From Caldifarciminota bacterium UBA3079 (GTDB lineage: Bacteria > Hydrothermota > Tepidihabitantia > Tepidihabitantales > Tepidihabitantaceae), in assembly GCA_002366635.1 (NCBI GenBank), contig DFBN01000078.1:11779-27755 (forward strand): a stretch of 15,977 nt of DNA, read 5' to 3'. The number at the start of each line of letters is the position of its first letter. The stretch's first letter is position 1. Below, piece by piece: positions 5,929 through 12,890 of this stretch. Below the pieces are notes generated by a model. The model was not told the DNA's origin. It saw only the letters and a program-made list of their open reading frames with translations, and ran no database searches. A program made the translations under genes and the position numbers.

Positions 5929-7800
5929 TCAGAGGGGTAGGACCAACACAAGTGGTTGACCGTATTCGACTGATTCCCCGTCTTCTACAAAAATATCAAC
6001 AATGCGGCACTTCTTCTCGGCCTGAATTTCATTCATCAGCTTCATCGCCTCGACAATGCAGAGGGTCTGGCCGGGCTCAACTATATCCCCTTTCTCAATG
6101 AATGCCGAAGCGTCGGGTTTGGGCCTGAGATAGAAAATCCCGACCATCGGTGAACTTATTTCCTCGGTCTTGTCAGCAGATTCGGCAGGCTGTTCTGTAA
6201 CTTCCGGTTGGTTCCCAGGTAACGGTGGCATCTGGACAGTCTGCCCGACTTCAATATCGCGGCCTGGCGGTGCTTTTGTGCCTTCGCGCCTGATTCTCAC
6301 CCGGTCTTTATTATGCTCCCATTCCAGTTCGGTCACATTGTGAGTGCGGAGCATCTCAATCAATTCCCGCACGGTCCCTACGCCGATTTGTTCATTCGCT
6401 GCAGGTTCGAGTTTCGTCCTTTTCGGTCCGGGTTTCTTTTCAGGTTCGGGTTTTGATAGTTCGGCCGCTCTCGGGTTCTTGCGCCATTTGAAGAACCGGA
6501 GCGAAACCTCTGGGAAAAGCGCATAAGAAATATAATCCTCTTCCTTCTGGACGAATTCCTTAGACAGTTTCTTGTGCACTTCGGGCAAAGCCGGTTCGAG
6601 ACGGTCTGCCGGTCTGCCCCTTAAAGGTTTCTCATTTCCCAGAATCCTCTTAATGACCGATTCCTTGACCGGTGCGGGTGAGCGGCCATACAAACCCCTG
6701 ATGTAGTCCTTCACTTCTTTGGGAACCAATTTGTACCGCTCGCCACCAAGGACATTCATCACCGCCTGGACCCCGACAATCTGACTCGTTGGTGTAACCA
6801 GTGGCGGATAACCCAAATCCTCTCTAACCTTTGGGACTTCTCTGAGAACATCGTCAAGCCTGTCTTCGGCCTTCTGTTCCTTTAACTGTGACAAGAGGTT
6901 GGATGCCATCCCGCCGGGAATCTGATGGATGATAACCATTGCATCAACCATTTTATTGCCTTTGATACGCCTGCCTTCTGCCACTTTCTTGAAATGTTTC
7001 TCAACCTTTTCCATCTCTTGGACCTGAAGTTCAGGGTCATATTGTGTATTTGCAAAACATGCGGCCATGGTTTCTGCTGCCGGCTGGGAAGTGGAAAATG
7101 CAAGCGGTGCGCTCGCAGTATCGATAATGTCTACCCCGGCCTCAGCCGCTTTCAAATAAGTGGCAACCGCCATCCCGCTGGTTGCATGACAGTGGAGCTG
7201 AACCGGCAACCCTACTTCTGATTTCAAACCTGCAACCAAATCATAAGCGGTCTGGGGCGCAAGAATCCCGGCCATATCCTTGATACATATTGAATCCACC
7301 CCCGTATCCTTCTGTTCCTTTGCACGCTTAAGATAATATTCGATTGTATGAACCGGGCTTATCGCATAACACAAAGTGCCTTGAGCGTGTTTTCCCTCTC
7401 TCTTTACGAACTCAACCGCCTTTTCCAGATTCCTGGCATCGTTCAACGCATCAAAAACCCGGAAGATATCCAGGCCGCGCTCGGCAGCATACTTCACGAA
7501 TTCCCCGAGCAGGTCATCCGGATAGTTATGGTATCCCACGATATTCTGCCCGCGCAAAAGCATCTGGAGCTTGGTTTTCTTGACATGCTTTCTGATTTCA
7601 GACAACCGTTCCCACGGGTCCTCGTTCAGAAAACGCAGGCATACATCAAAAGTCGCTCCGCCCCAGACCTCAAGCGACCAGTAGCCTACATTGTCAATAT
7701 GCTCCAGCACCGGGACCATATCCTCAAGCCTCATTCTGGTAGCCCAGAGAGATTGGTGGGCGTCACGCAGTGTGGTATCGGTAAATCTAATCTTTTCCAT
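5929..7800 (-). CDS. pycB: Biotin-dependent carboxyltransferase (PycB/OadA/transcarboxylase 5S type) fused to an AccB-like biotin carrier
   Basis: Residues 1-440 are the DRE-TIM carboxyltransferase that exchanges CO2 between biotin and pyruvate/oxaloacetate. Metal and active-site residues are visible: D13 in TLRDAHQSL, K174 in IKDMAG (the lysine carbamylated in this family), H203 and H205 in LHCHATSG, with FRVFDALND at 113-121 and GRPADRLEP near 395. After a charged, Pro-rich linker (445-470), residues 472-506 resemble the N-terminal part of acetyl-CoA carboxylase AccB (TVRELIEMLRTHNVTELEWE). The last 77 residues are an AccB-type biotinyl domain: SPMVGIFYLRPKPDA includes the AccB 'thumb', and K587 in EAMKLMNE is the biotin site. 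Ordinary PycB/OadA carriers lack the thumb. The gene overlaps murF by 14 bases and has no clear Shine-Dalgarno, so translation may be coupled. Pyruvate carboxylase B subunit, oxaloacetate decarboxylase alpha and methylmalonyl-CoA transcarboxylase 5S cannot be told apart here. No biotin carboxylase or membrane beta subunit is adjacent. Confidence 0.9.
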   Translation of the reverse strand: MEKIRFTDTTLRDAHQSLWATRMRLEDMVPVLEHIDNVGYWSLEVWGGATFDVCLRFLNEDPWERLSEIRKHVKKTKLQMLLRGQNIVGYHNYPDDLLGEFVKYAAERGLDIFRVFDALNDARNLEKAVEFVKREGKHAQGTLCYAISPVHTIEYYLKRAKEQKDTGVDSICIKDMAGILAPQTAYDLVAGLKSEVGLPVQLHCHATSGMAVATYLKAAEAGVDIIDTASAPLAFSTSQPAAETMAACFANTQYDPELQVQEMEKVEKHFKKVAEGRRIKGNKMVDAMVIIHQIPGGMASNLLSQLKEQKAEDRLDDVLREVPKVREDLGYPPLVTPTSQIVGVQAVMNVLGGERYKLVPKEVKDYIRGLYGRSPAPVKESVIKRILGNEKPLRGRPADRLEPALPEVHKKLSKEFVQKEEDYISYALFPEVSLRFFKWRKNPRAAELSKPEPEKKPGPKRTKLEPAANEQIGVGTVRELIEMLRTHNVTELEWEHNKDRVRIRREGTKAPPGRDIEVGQTVQMPPLPGNQPEVTEQPAESADKTEEISSPMVGIFYLRPKPDASAFIEKGDIVEPGQTLCIVEAMKLMNEIQAEKKCRIVDIFVEDGESVEYGQPLVLVLPL

Positions 7801-9166
7801 ATTTCGTTATTATCGCTTCGGCCACGAGCTCCATCCGCATCGCCCGTGAACCTTTGACCAGGATTGTATCTTTGGGCCTTATCAAGTCAAACAATTCGTC
7901 CAGAACATCCCGGCAATTACGATAAAGCCGCACATTTGCCTGGTTCATCCCCGCGTCTATTGCTGCCGAATATGCATATTTTGCCATCTTTCCGACAAAG
8001 ACAACCCGGTCAAGCAGCTTTGCAGCCATGCGGCCGATTCGGGTATGCGCCTCAGCCGAGAACTCACCGAGTTCGAGCATATCCCCGAGGAATGCCACAC
8101 GGTTTCCCAAAGGTGCATTCTGGCACAGCACATCAAATGCGGCCCGAACCGACTGCGGATTGGCATTGTAACTGTCATCAATCACTACAATATCACCTGA
8201 ATGCCTGATTCTGAGCCTCATTGGCAGCGGCCTGAATTTTCCTATCTCGTTTCCAATATCAGCGAATTCCATACCAAGGCAACGGGCAACAGCAACAGCA
8301 CCGAGACAATTGGAAACATTGTGCTTTCCGGACAGAAGAATCTGCACACGATACCGTCCCTGAAGCAGAAATTCGGAACCGCCCAGGGCCGTGCATTTAA
8401 GACTTTCGGCATAGACATCGGCCGTTTTCTCAAAGCCGAAAGTCAATCGGCGGGAATGGCAGTATTTACCACCGATTTCCATCACCAGAGGGTCATCCTG
8501 ATTCAGAACAGCGCAACCATTTTTCGGAAGTGCCTCAAGGAGCTCGGCTTTCTCTTGCGCAACACCTTGTCGGTTATGCATGAATTCAAGATGTGTATCG
8601 CCGATATTTGTAATAACGCCTATTTCAGGCATGCAGATTCCGGCCAGCCTTTTTGTGCCGCCGAATACATTCATCTCAATTTCAAATACGCCGATATCAA
8701 TATCCTGCCCCAGTCTGAAAACAGTCAAAGGCACACCGATATCGTTATTATAGCTTGCTTCTGCCTTGACTACATTGAACCTTGAGTCCAGAATCGATGC
8801 AATCATATCCCTGGTAGTTGTCTTTCCATTACTACCCGTTACCGCAATCACCCGGGTCCTGAATTTTGACCTGTAGAATTTCGCAATATCACCGAGTGCC
8901 TTGCGCGTATCCTCGACAAGAACCATCGGGCAGGCAATATTCCCATGCACACTTCTACTTTGAGAAATCACAATACCGGCCCCTTTTGCAACCGCATCTT
9001 TGATGAACCGGTGGCCGTCGAATCGCTCTCCTCGTATCGCAATGAAAAGCTCACCAGGCCGGATTGTCCTGGAATCAACTGATACCCCGGTGATTTCACC
9101 ATTTCCGCTACCTGACAGTTTACCGTCTGTTGCCCTGACTATATCTTCAATACTCAAAGGTTCCAT
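7787..9166 (-). CDS. murF: UDP-N-acetylmuramoyl-tripeptide--D-alanyl-D-alanine ligase
   Basis: MurF adds D-Ala-D-Ala to the UDP-MurNAc-tripeptide, the last cytoplasmic step of the peptidoglycan precursor. The 459-residue length is typical. Visible Mur-ligase features are the substrate-binding start DSRTIRPGELFIAIRGERFDGH (31-52), the ATP P-loop TGSNGKTTT (110-118), NNDIGVPLT (140-148), FEIEM (161-165), NIGDTHLEF (187-195), KHNVSN (281-286), DDSYNANP (330-337) and FLGDMLELGE (359-368). The ATG follows a TAG codon in frame with the queA stop (TAA-TAG-ATG), with no Shine-Dalgarno, which points to coupled reinitiation. The 3' end overlaps the carboxyltransferase gene by 14 bases. No other mur gene is nearby, so murF is separated from the usual dcw cluster in this window. 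Confidence 0.95.
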   Translation of the reverse strand: MEPLSIEDIVRATDGKLSGSGNGEITGVSVDSRTIRPGELFIAIRGERFDGHRFIKDAVAKGAGIVISQSRSVHGNIACPMVLVEDTRKALGDIAKFYRSKFRTRVIAVTGSNGKTTTRDMIASILDSRFNVVKAEASYNNDIGVPLTVFRLGQDIDIGVFEIEMNVFGGTKRLAGICMPEIGVITNIGDTHLEFMHNRQGVAQEKAELLEALPKNGCAVLNQDDPLVMEIGGKYCHSRRLTFGFEKTADVYAESLKCTALGGSEFLLQGRYRVQILLSGKHNVSNCLGAVAVARCLGMEFADIGNEIGKFRPLPMRLRIRHSGDIVVIDDSYNANPQSVRAAFDVLCQNAPLGNRVAFLGDMLELGEFSAEAHTRIGRMAAKLLDRVVFVGKMAKYAYSAAIDAGMNQANVRLYRNCRDVLDELFDLIRPKDTILVKGSRAMRMELVAEAIITKYGKD

Positions 9167-9169
9167 CTA

Positions 9170-10192
9170 TTAAACAATCAGCATCGCATCACCGAAGCTG
9201 TAAAACCGGTAATGTGCTTCAATCGCATGTCGGTATGCGGCCATGATATGCTCGCGCCCGGCAAATGCGGAAACAAGCATAATCAAGGTTGACTTCGGCA
9301 GGTGGAAATTCGTCAGAATCGCACCGGTAACACGCCATTCATATCCGGGATAGATATAAAGACCTGTATTTCCTTTGCCTTTTCTGATGTGCCATCCGTC
9401 CCTGGTTTTTTCTGCCTGGTTCTCAACAACCCTGACCGATGTAGTACCCACGCACATAACTCTTTTGCCATGTGCCAGACCAGCATTCAGATTTTCTGCC
9501 GCATCACGGCTCAACTCGAACTCTTCCGGGTGCATGGTGTGGCCTTCCACGGTTTCGGCTTTCACCGGTCTGAATGTTCCCAGACCGGTATGAAGTGTAA
9601 CAGTTACGAATTCGACACCGTCCTTTTTCAAGGCATCAATGAACCCGGGTGTAAAATGCAGACCGGCAGTAGGTGCGGCCACAGCACCGTCAACCTCAGC
9701 GAAAACTGTCTGATACCTTTCCGGCTCTTCGCACTTCTCACGGATATAAGGCGGCAGGGCCAGTTCACCCTGTTCCCGGAACAACCGCCTGACATCGGCC
9801 GGCTCGAATTCCACTACCCTCATTCCCGCGGGTTTACGCTCCAGCACTTCGGCCTTATAATCCCCGAAACTTACTACCACACCCGGCCTTGCTTTGCGCG
9901 CCGGTCGGGAAAGCGCCTCCCAGACACCGGGGTTTACTTCCCGCAACAACAGAAATTCCAGCTTCCCGCCGGTAGGTAATCGGCCGTAAATCCTTGCGGG
10001 TATTACCCTCGTATTATTGATAACAAGAAGGTCATTCGGACTCAGCCATTCCCTGATGTCAGTAAAAACACAATCATGCAGCCGGCCGGTTCCCCGTTCC
10101 AGAACGAGAAGCCTCGACATATCGCGCCTTGGTGTCGGGTGCTGAGCAATCAGCTCACGCGGTAGCTCATAATCGAAATCAGAAACGAGCAT
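9170..10192 (-). CDS. queA: S-adenosylmethionine:tRNA ribosyltransferase-isomerase
   Basis: QueA transfers and isomerises the ribosyl part of AdoMet onto preQ1 in the wobble base of tRNA, giving epoxyqueuosine. The 340-residue protein has the family signatures end to end: SDFDYELPRELIAQHP at the start, MSRLLVL (25-31), NDLLVINNTRVIPAR (53-67), ELALPPYI (143-150), YQTVFAEVDGAVAAPTAGLHFT (160-181), HTGLGTFRPV (201-210), GTTSVRVVE (249-257), TNFHLPKSTLIMLVSAFAG (294-312) and YRFYSFGDAMLI (328-339). The ATG immediately follows the purC stop (TAG-ATG) and there is no clear Shine-Dalgarno. Other queuosine genes (tgt, queG/queH) are not in this window. Confidence 0.97.
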   Translation of the reverse strand: MLVSDFDYELPRELIAQHPTPRRDMSRLLVLERGTGRLHDCVFTDIREWLSPNDLLVINNTRVIPARIYGRLPTGGKLEFLLLREVNPGVWEALSRPARKARPGVVVSFGDYKAEVLERKPAGMRVVEFEPADVRRLFREQGELALPPYIREKCEEPERYQTVFAEVDGAVAAPTAGLHFTPGFIDALKKDGVEFVTVTLHTGLGTFRPVKAETVEGHTMHPEEFELSRDAAENLNAGLAHGKRVMCVGTTSVRVVENQAEKTRDGWHIRKGKGNTGLYIYPGYEWRVTGAILTNFHLPKSTLIMLVSAFAGREHIMAAYRHAIEAHYRFYSFGDAMLIV

Positions 10193-11077
10193 CTAGGCAA
10201 GCTTCCTGCCGGTAATACGGTAAAAGGCCTCGTGGTACCGTTTTGTGGTGCCTTCAATCACCCGTGCAGGCAAACCGGGTCCAGGCGGAGTCTTGTCCCA
10301 ATCCAGACCTTCCAGAAAATCCCGCACGAACTGCTTGTCAAAGCTCTGGGGCGAACTGCCAACCCTGTATTCGGAAGCATCCCAGAAACGGGAAGAATCC
10401 GGTGTCAAAAGTTCATCAATCAGAACCAGCTCCCCTTCAATCAGACCGAATTCAAACTTGGTATCAGCGATGATTATCCCCCTGGAAAGTGCGTATTTCG
10501 CCGCCGCTGAATAGATTCTCAAAGAAACTTCTCTGGCCTGCTTTGCAATCGAGTTACCGACAATCCTTGCCATCTGTTCTATCGTGATATTCTCATCATG
10601 TCCGGTCTGTGCCTTGGTAGAAGGCGTAAATACAGGTTCTGCCAGCTTCTCTGCCTGCTTCAATCTGGACGGAAGTCTGATACCGCAAATACTGCCTCTT
10701 GTCTGATATTCCCTCCAGCCACCGCCGGCAAGATAACCGCGCACTATACATTCCACCGGCAAAGGCACAGCATATTTCACAAGCATTGACCGACCTGCAA
10801 GCATTTCCTTAAAAGGTAGAAGCTCACGGGGAAACATATCGGCATTAGCGCTAATCAAATGATTCGGAACAAGCTTGCGAAATCTCTCAAACCAGAATGC
10901 AGAAATCTGATTGAGAACCCTGCCTTTGTCAGGAATCTGGTCTGGCAGCACAACATCGAATGCCGAGATACGGTCGGTGCTCACGACAAGCAAATCCTGT
11001 CCCACATAGAACATATCACGCACCTTGCCCCGACCGGCAAGCGGAATACCGGGCATTTCGGTCCTGAGCAATAACAT
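10193..11077 (-). CDS. purC: Phosphoribosylaminoimidazole-succinocarboxamide synthase (SAICAR synthetase)
   Basis: PurC condenses CAIR with aspartate using ATP in de novo purine synthesis, the step after PurE, encoded two genes upstream. Recognisable elements are GRGKVRDMFYVG (15-26, nucleotide loop), DRISAFDVVLPDQIPDKG (35-52), VKYAVPLPVECIVRGYLAGGGW (100-121), FTPSTKAQTGHDENI (150-164), ADTKFEFG (204-211) and DELLTPDSSRFW (221-232). At 294 residues, with the extended VRGYLAGGGWREY region, it resembles the longer yeast Ade1-like PurC rather than the ~237-residue E. coli form. The start overlaps the upstream stop as TAATG, with AGAGAGAG in front as a modest ribosome site. Confidence 0.97.
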   Translation of the reverse strand: MLLLRTEMPGIPLAGRGKVRDMFYVGQDLLVVSTDRISAFDVVLPDQIPDKGRVLNQISAFWFERFRKLVPNHLISANADMFPRELLPFKEMLAGRSMLVKYAVPLPVECIVRGYLAGGGWREYQTRGSICGIRLPSRLKQAEKLAEPVFTPSTKAQTGHDENITIEQMARIVGNSIAKQAREVSLRIYSAAAKYALSRGIIIADTKFEFGLIEGELVLIDELLTPDSSRFWDASEYRVGSSPQSFDKQFVRDFLEGLDWDKTPPGPGLPARVIEGTTKRYHEAFYRITGRKLA

Positions 11078-11703
11078 TATTCTCTCTCTTTCTTATGCCC
11101 AACCGGCATAATATACAAAGGGTTATACCTGATTCCGAGAATCAACTTCACCTGACGGTCAGAAAACGCACCAATCGCCACTGTACCCATGCCCAAGTCC
11201 TCACAGCAGAGATAAACATTCTCACTGATATGCCCGGCCTCCATATGAACATACCGCCTGCCCCGCTCACTGTAACGACCTGTGGTTCTGCCGTAGTCAC
11301 ATACCAGCACAAGACTCACCGGTGCCGATTCGATTACAGTCTGGCCCCAGGCTGCACCACTCAACTCATGAAGCACATCTTTTTGCTTCAATAACTCCAA
11401 GGCGTGTCCGTTAACCAGATAATGATAAACACCATTTCCAAGACCCTTGACCCTGCCGACAATCAGATAGAGCTCCATCGGATAAGTCGCACCGGCAGAA
11501 GGTGCGGTCCTGCCGCCCCATGATGCGGTTTTGCCCTGCGCAGCCCAGAGCAACTGACCTACTTCTTCTAAAGAGAGCGAATCATTCTTGTAAGAACGGA
11601 CCGAACGGCGTTGATGAAGCGCCTGCTCAACTGTCATCGTTCCGATTGTGTCCGGACATGGAAGCGGAATCACCCCAAGAACGACACACAAAGCCAGAAC
11701 CAT
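11077..11703 (-). CDS. SagB-type FMN nitroreductase family protein with hydrophobic N-terminus
   Basis: Residues 24-205 are a nitroreductase-fold FMN oxidoreductase of the SagB/ThcOx type: VEQALHQRRSVRSY (25-38), LSLEEVGQLLWAAQG (43-57), RTAPSAGATYPMELYLIVG (65-83), GVYHY (91-95), HMEAGHISENVYLCCEDLGMGTVAIGAF (153-180). The substrate is unknown; relatives dehydrogenate azolines in peptide natural products, but no cyclodehydratase or precursor peptide lies here, so that role is not supported. Residues 1-20 are hydrophobic and could be a signal peptide or anchor, although they lack basic residues at the front. ATG at 11637 (M23) would give a soluble form. I keep the first ATG because it follows the purE stop directly (TAG-ATG), as at queA and murF. 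It lies inside a purine/queuosine operon for no obvious reason. Confidence 0.87.
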   Translation of the reverse strand: MVLALCVVLGVIPLPCPDTIGTMTVEQALHQRRSVRSYKNDSLSLEEVGQLLWAAQGKTASWGGRTAPSAGATYPMELYLIVGRVKGLGNGVYHYLVNGHALELLKQKDVLHELSGAAWGQTVIESAPVSLVLVCDYGRTTGRYSERGRRYVHMEAGHISENVYLCCEDLGMGTVAIGAFSDRQVKLILGIRYNPLYIMPVGHKKERE

Positions 11704-12201
11704 CTATTGAACAACCTTACGCCGCTTCGATTTCACCCTGGCTGTCTGGCGACGACGATAATCTGCCAGGCTTTGTGCAAGACCCTTGTCTCTCAAAGCC
11801 AGCATCGCTACCGCATACAACGCCGCATTAACCGCACCTGACCTGCCAACCGCCATCGTCCCCACCGGAATACCGGCCGGCATCTGTGCTGTGGAAAGCA
11901 ACGCATCCAGACCATTCATCCCGGCATCAAGCGGCACACCAATCACAGGCAAAATCGTCCGGCTCGCTATCACCCCGGCAAGATGCGCCGCCTTACCCGC
12001 ACCCGCAATAATCACCTTAATGCCGCGCCTTGCCGCACCCTTGGCAAAACACCTGCACAAATCTGGTGTCCTGTGTGCGGAAATCACCGAGACCTCATAT
12101 GGAACCCTGAATCCATCCAGCACCTTTGTCACTTCGGCCATCACCTCGGCATCTTTCTCACTGCCCATTACAACTGCAATTACCGGTCTCTTTTTCACCA
12201 T
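11704..12201 (-). CDS. purE: N5-carboxyaminoimidazole ribonucleotide mutase (AIR carboxylase catalytic subunit)
   Basis: PurE moves the carboxylate of N5-CAIR to C4, giving CAIR for PurC. Motifs are VVMGSEKDAEVM, SAHRTPDL with the catalytic His, IAGAGKAAHLAGVIAS, PVIGVPLD and LDALLSTAQMPAGIPVGTMAVG with a following NAALYAVAMLA. The AGKAAHL loop has Lys where many family members have Gly. The frame extends to a TTG at 12207, but I choose the ATG at 12201 (third codon of that frame) because it lies five bases after a good -10 box and no Shine-Dalgarno is present. No purK is adjacent, so whether this is the class I mutase with a distant purK is open. It is the first gene of the operon. Confidence 0.94.
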   Translation of the reverse strand: MVKKRPVIAVVMGSEKDAEVMAEVTKVLDGFRVPYEVSVISAHRTPDLCRCFAKGAARRGIKVIIAGAGKAAHLAGVIASRTILPVIGVPLDAGMNGLDALLSTAQMPAGIPVGTMAVGRSGAVNAALYAVAMLALRDKGLAQSLADYRRRQTARVKSKRRKVVQ

Positions 12202-12206
12202 GCCCA

Positions 12207-12234
12207 ATAATATGGCCCAGACTACACTTGTAAA
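12207..12234 (-). promoter_or_regulatory. Promoter of the purE operon, probably giving a leaderless transcript
   Basis: On the minus strand TTTACA (12234-12229, 5/6 consensus), a 16-base spacer and TATTAT (12212-12207, 5/6) are followed by TGGGC and the purE ATG at 12201. Transcription starting 6-8 bases past the -10 would begin at or just beside the ATG. No ribosome-binding site precedes the start, which agrees with a leaderless message. A promoter further upstream cannot be ruled out. Confidence 0.5.
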
Positions 12235-12841
12235 GCCAGAAACTTACATATTCTTATGCGAGTAGTATCCCAGCGATTTGGACTCCGCCAATCTAAAATC
12301 TCCCGATCTCAAATCTTTGTAGTTCTATTCCGGTTCTTGGTTGACCGGCATTGCTGTCAACCCACAGTAAAACTTAACATTGTTAGGTAAGGTTGCTAGG
12401 AATTAGGGTGAAGAGGGGGGTAACCCCCCGAGTAACCCCGGGGTCTACCCCACCCCTGACCTTTTTGGGAAGGGAAAAGAACAGGTTATTTTGGGTATCG
12501 GACTCATAAGCAAGGATTTATAAGCTGTTCTTTGGGAAAAGAAAGTAGAGAGGTCATGGTATAGGTCAAAGGTGTTCTCCTAAAGTGTTCTCGTTCTGGA
12601 AAAATACACCAGGGTTCAAATCCAGATTCAAATAGGAACCTAAATAGAAACCGCAACAAATACCCGGCACAAGTTCGTAACCGGTCCAAACCATGCTGCG
12701 AATGTCCGACAACCGACCTGAAATCGGTCATTCTGGTATCGAAAACTTTCCCCGGTAGTTTCATATTTCTGTTACTGGTTAGAATTCGGGAATTTAAGGA
12801 AACAAAATATTTAATATCTGACCGCGTATGAGAATGCCGAA
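12208..12841. other. 634-bp intergenic region without a convincing gene
   Basis: Next to purE lies its promoter (12207-12234). At 12341-12360 is an inverted repeat TTGAC-N10-GTCAA, whose minus-strand reading also contains a perfect TTGACA without a matching -10; it could be an operator (weak). A G-run/palindrome patch is at 12414-12457. The rest (12460-12841) shows no RNA gene I can fold: GGTTCAAATCC near 12604 resembles a tRNA T-loop but has no matching stems. An 86-codon minus-strand frame (12504-12764) lacks a ribosome site and looks spurious. Confidence 0.6.
12414..12457. repeat. G/C-run patch with nested palindromes, potential G-quadruplex on minus strand
   Basis: The plus strand carries GGGGGG-TAA-CCCCCC (12415-12429), ACCCCGGGGT (12435-12444) and CCCCACCCC (12448-12456). 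On the minus strand this gives four G-runs of at least four (12456-12453, 12451-12448, 12439-12436, 12429-12424) separated by 1, 8 and 6 bases, enough for a quadruplex that would compete with the hairpins. It is strikingly unlike the AT-richer flanks. Confidence 0.5.
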
Positions 12842-12877
12842 GAATAACAGGGCGCTCATTTGAGCGCCCTGTTATTC
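12842..12877 (-). terminator. Long-stem terminator after the Asp-box protein gene
   Basis: A perfect 17-bp inverted repeat (12842-12858 and 12861-12877, loop of 2) starts 13 bases after the stop codon at 12891-12893. On the minus strand the stem ends in TTATTC followed by TT, so the uridine tract is partly inside the stem. Placement and strength support an intrinsic terminator or 3' end-stabilising hairpin. Confidence 0.75.
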
Positions 12878-12890
12878 ATCTTAATATCAG

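Noticed and set aside
11077..11703. Thiazole/oxazole peptide natural-product cluster based on the SagB-like gene
   Set aside because: No cyclodehydratase, YcaO protein or precursor peptide is present; the neighbours are purine and tRNA-modification genes.
12202..12207. TTG at 12207 as the purE start
   Set aside because: It abuts the -10 box and would lie upstream of the predicted transcript start; the ATG six bases later fits better.
12600..12622. Possible tRNA because of GGTTCAAATCC
   Set aside because: The T-stem pairs over only two bases, and no acceptor or anticodon stems can be found around it on either strand.
12504..12764. Minus-strand 86-codon frame in the purE upstream gap
   Set aside because: No ribosome site, no promoter at a sensible distance, and a low-complexity FLFRFLF stretch; no recognisable domain.
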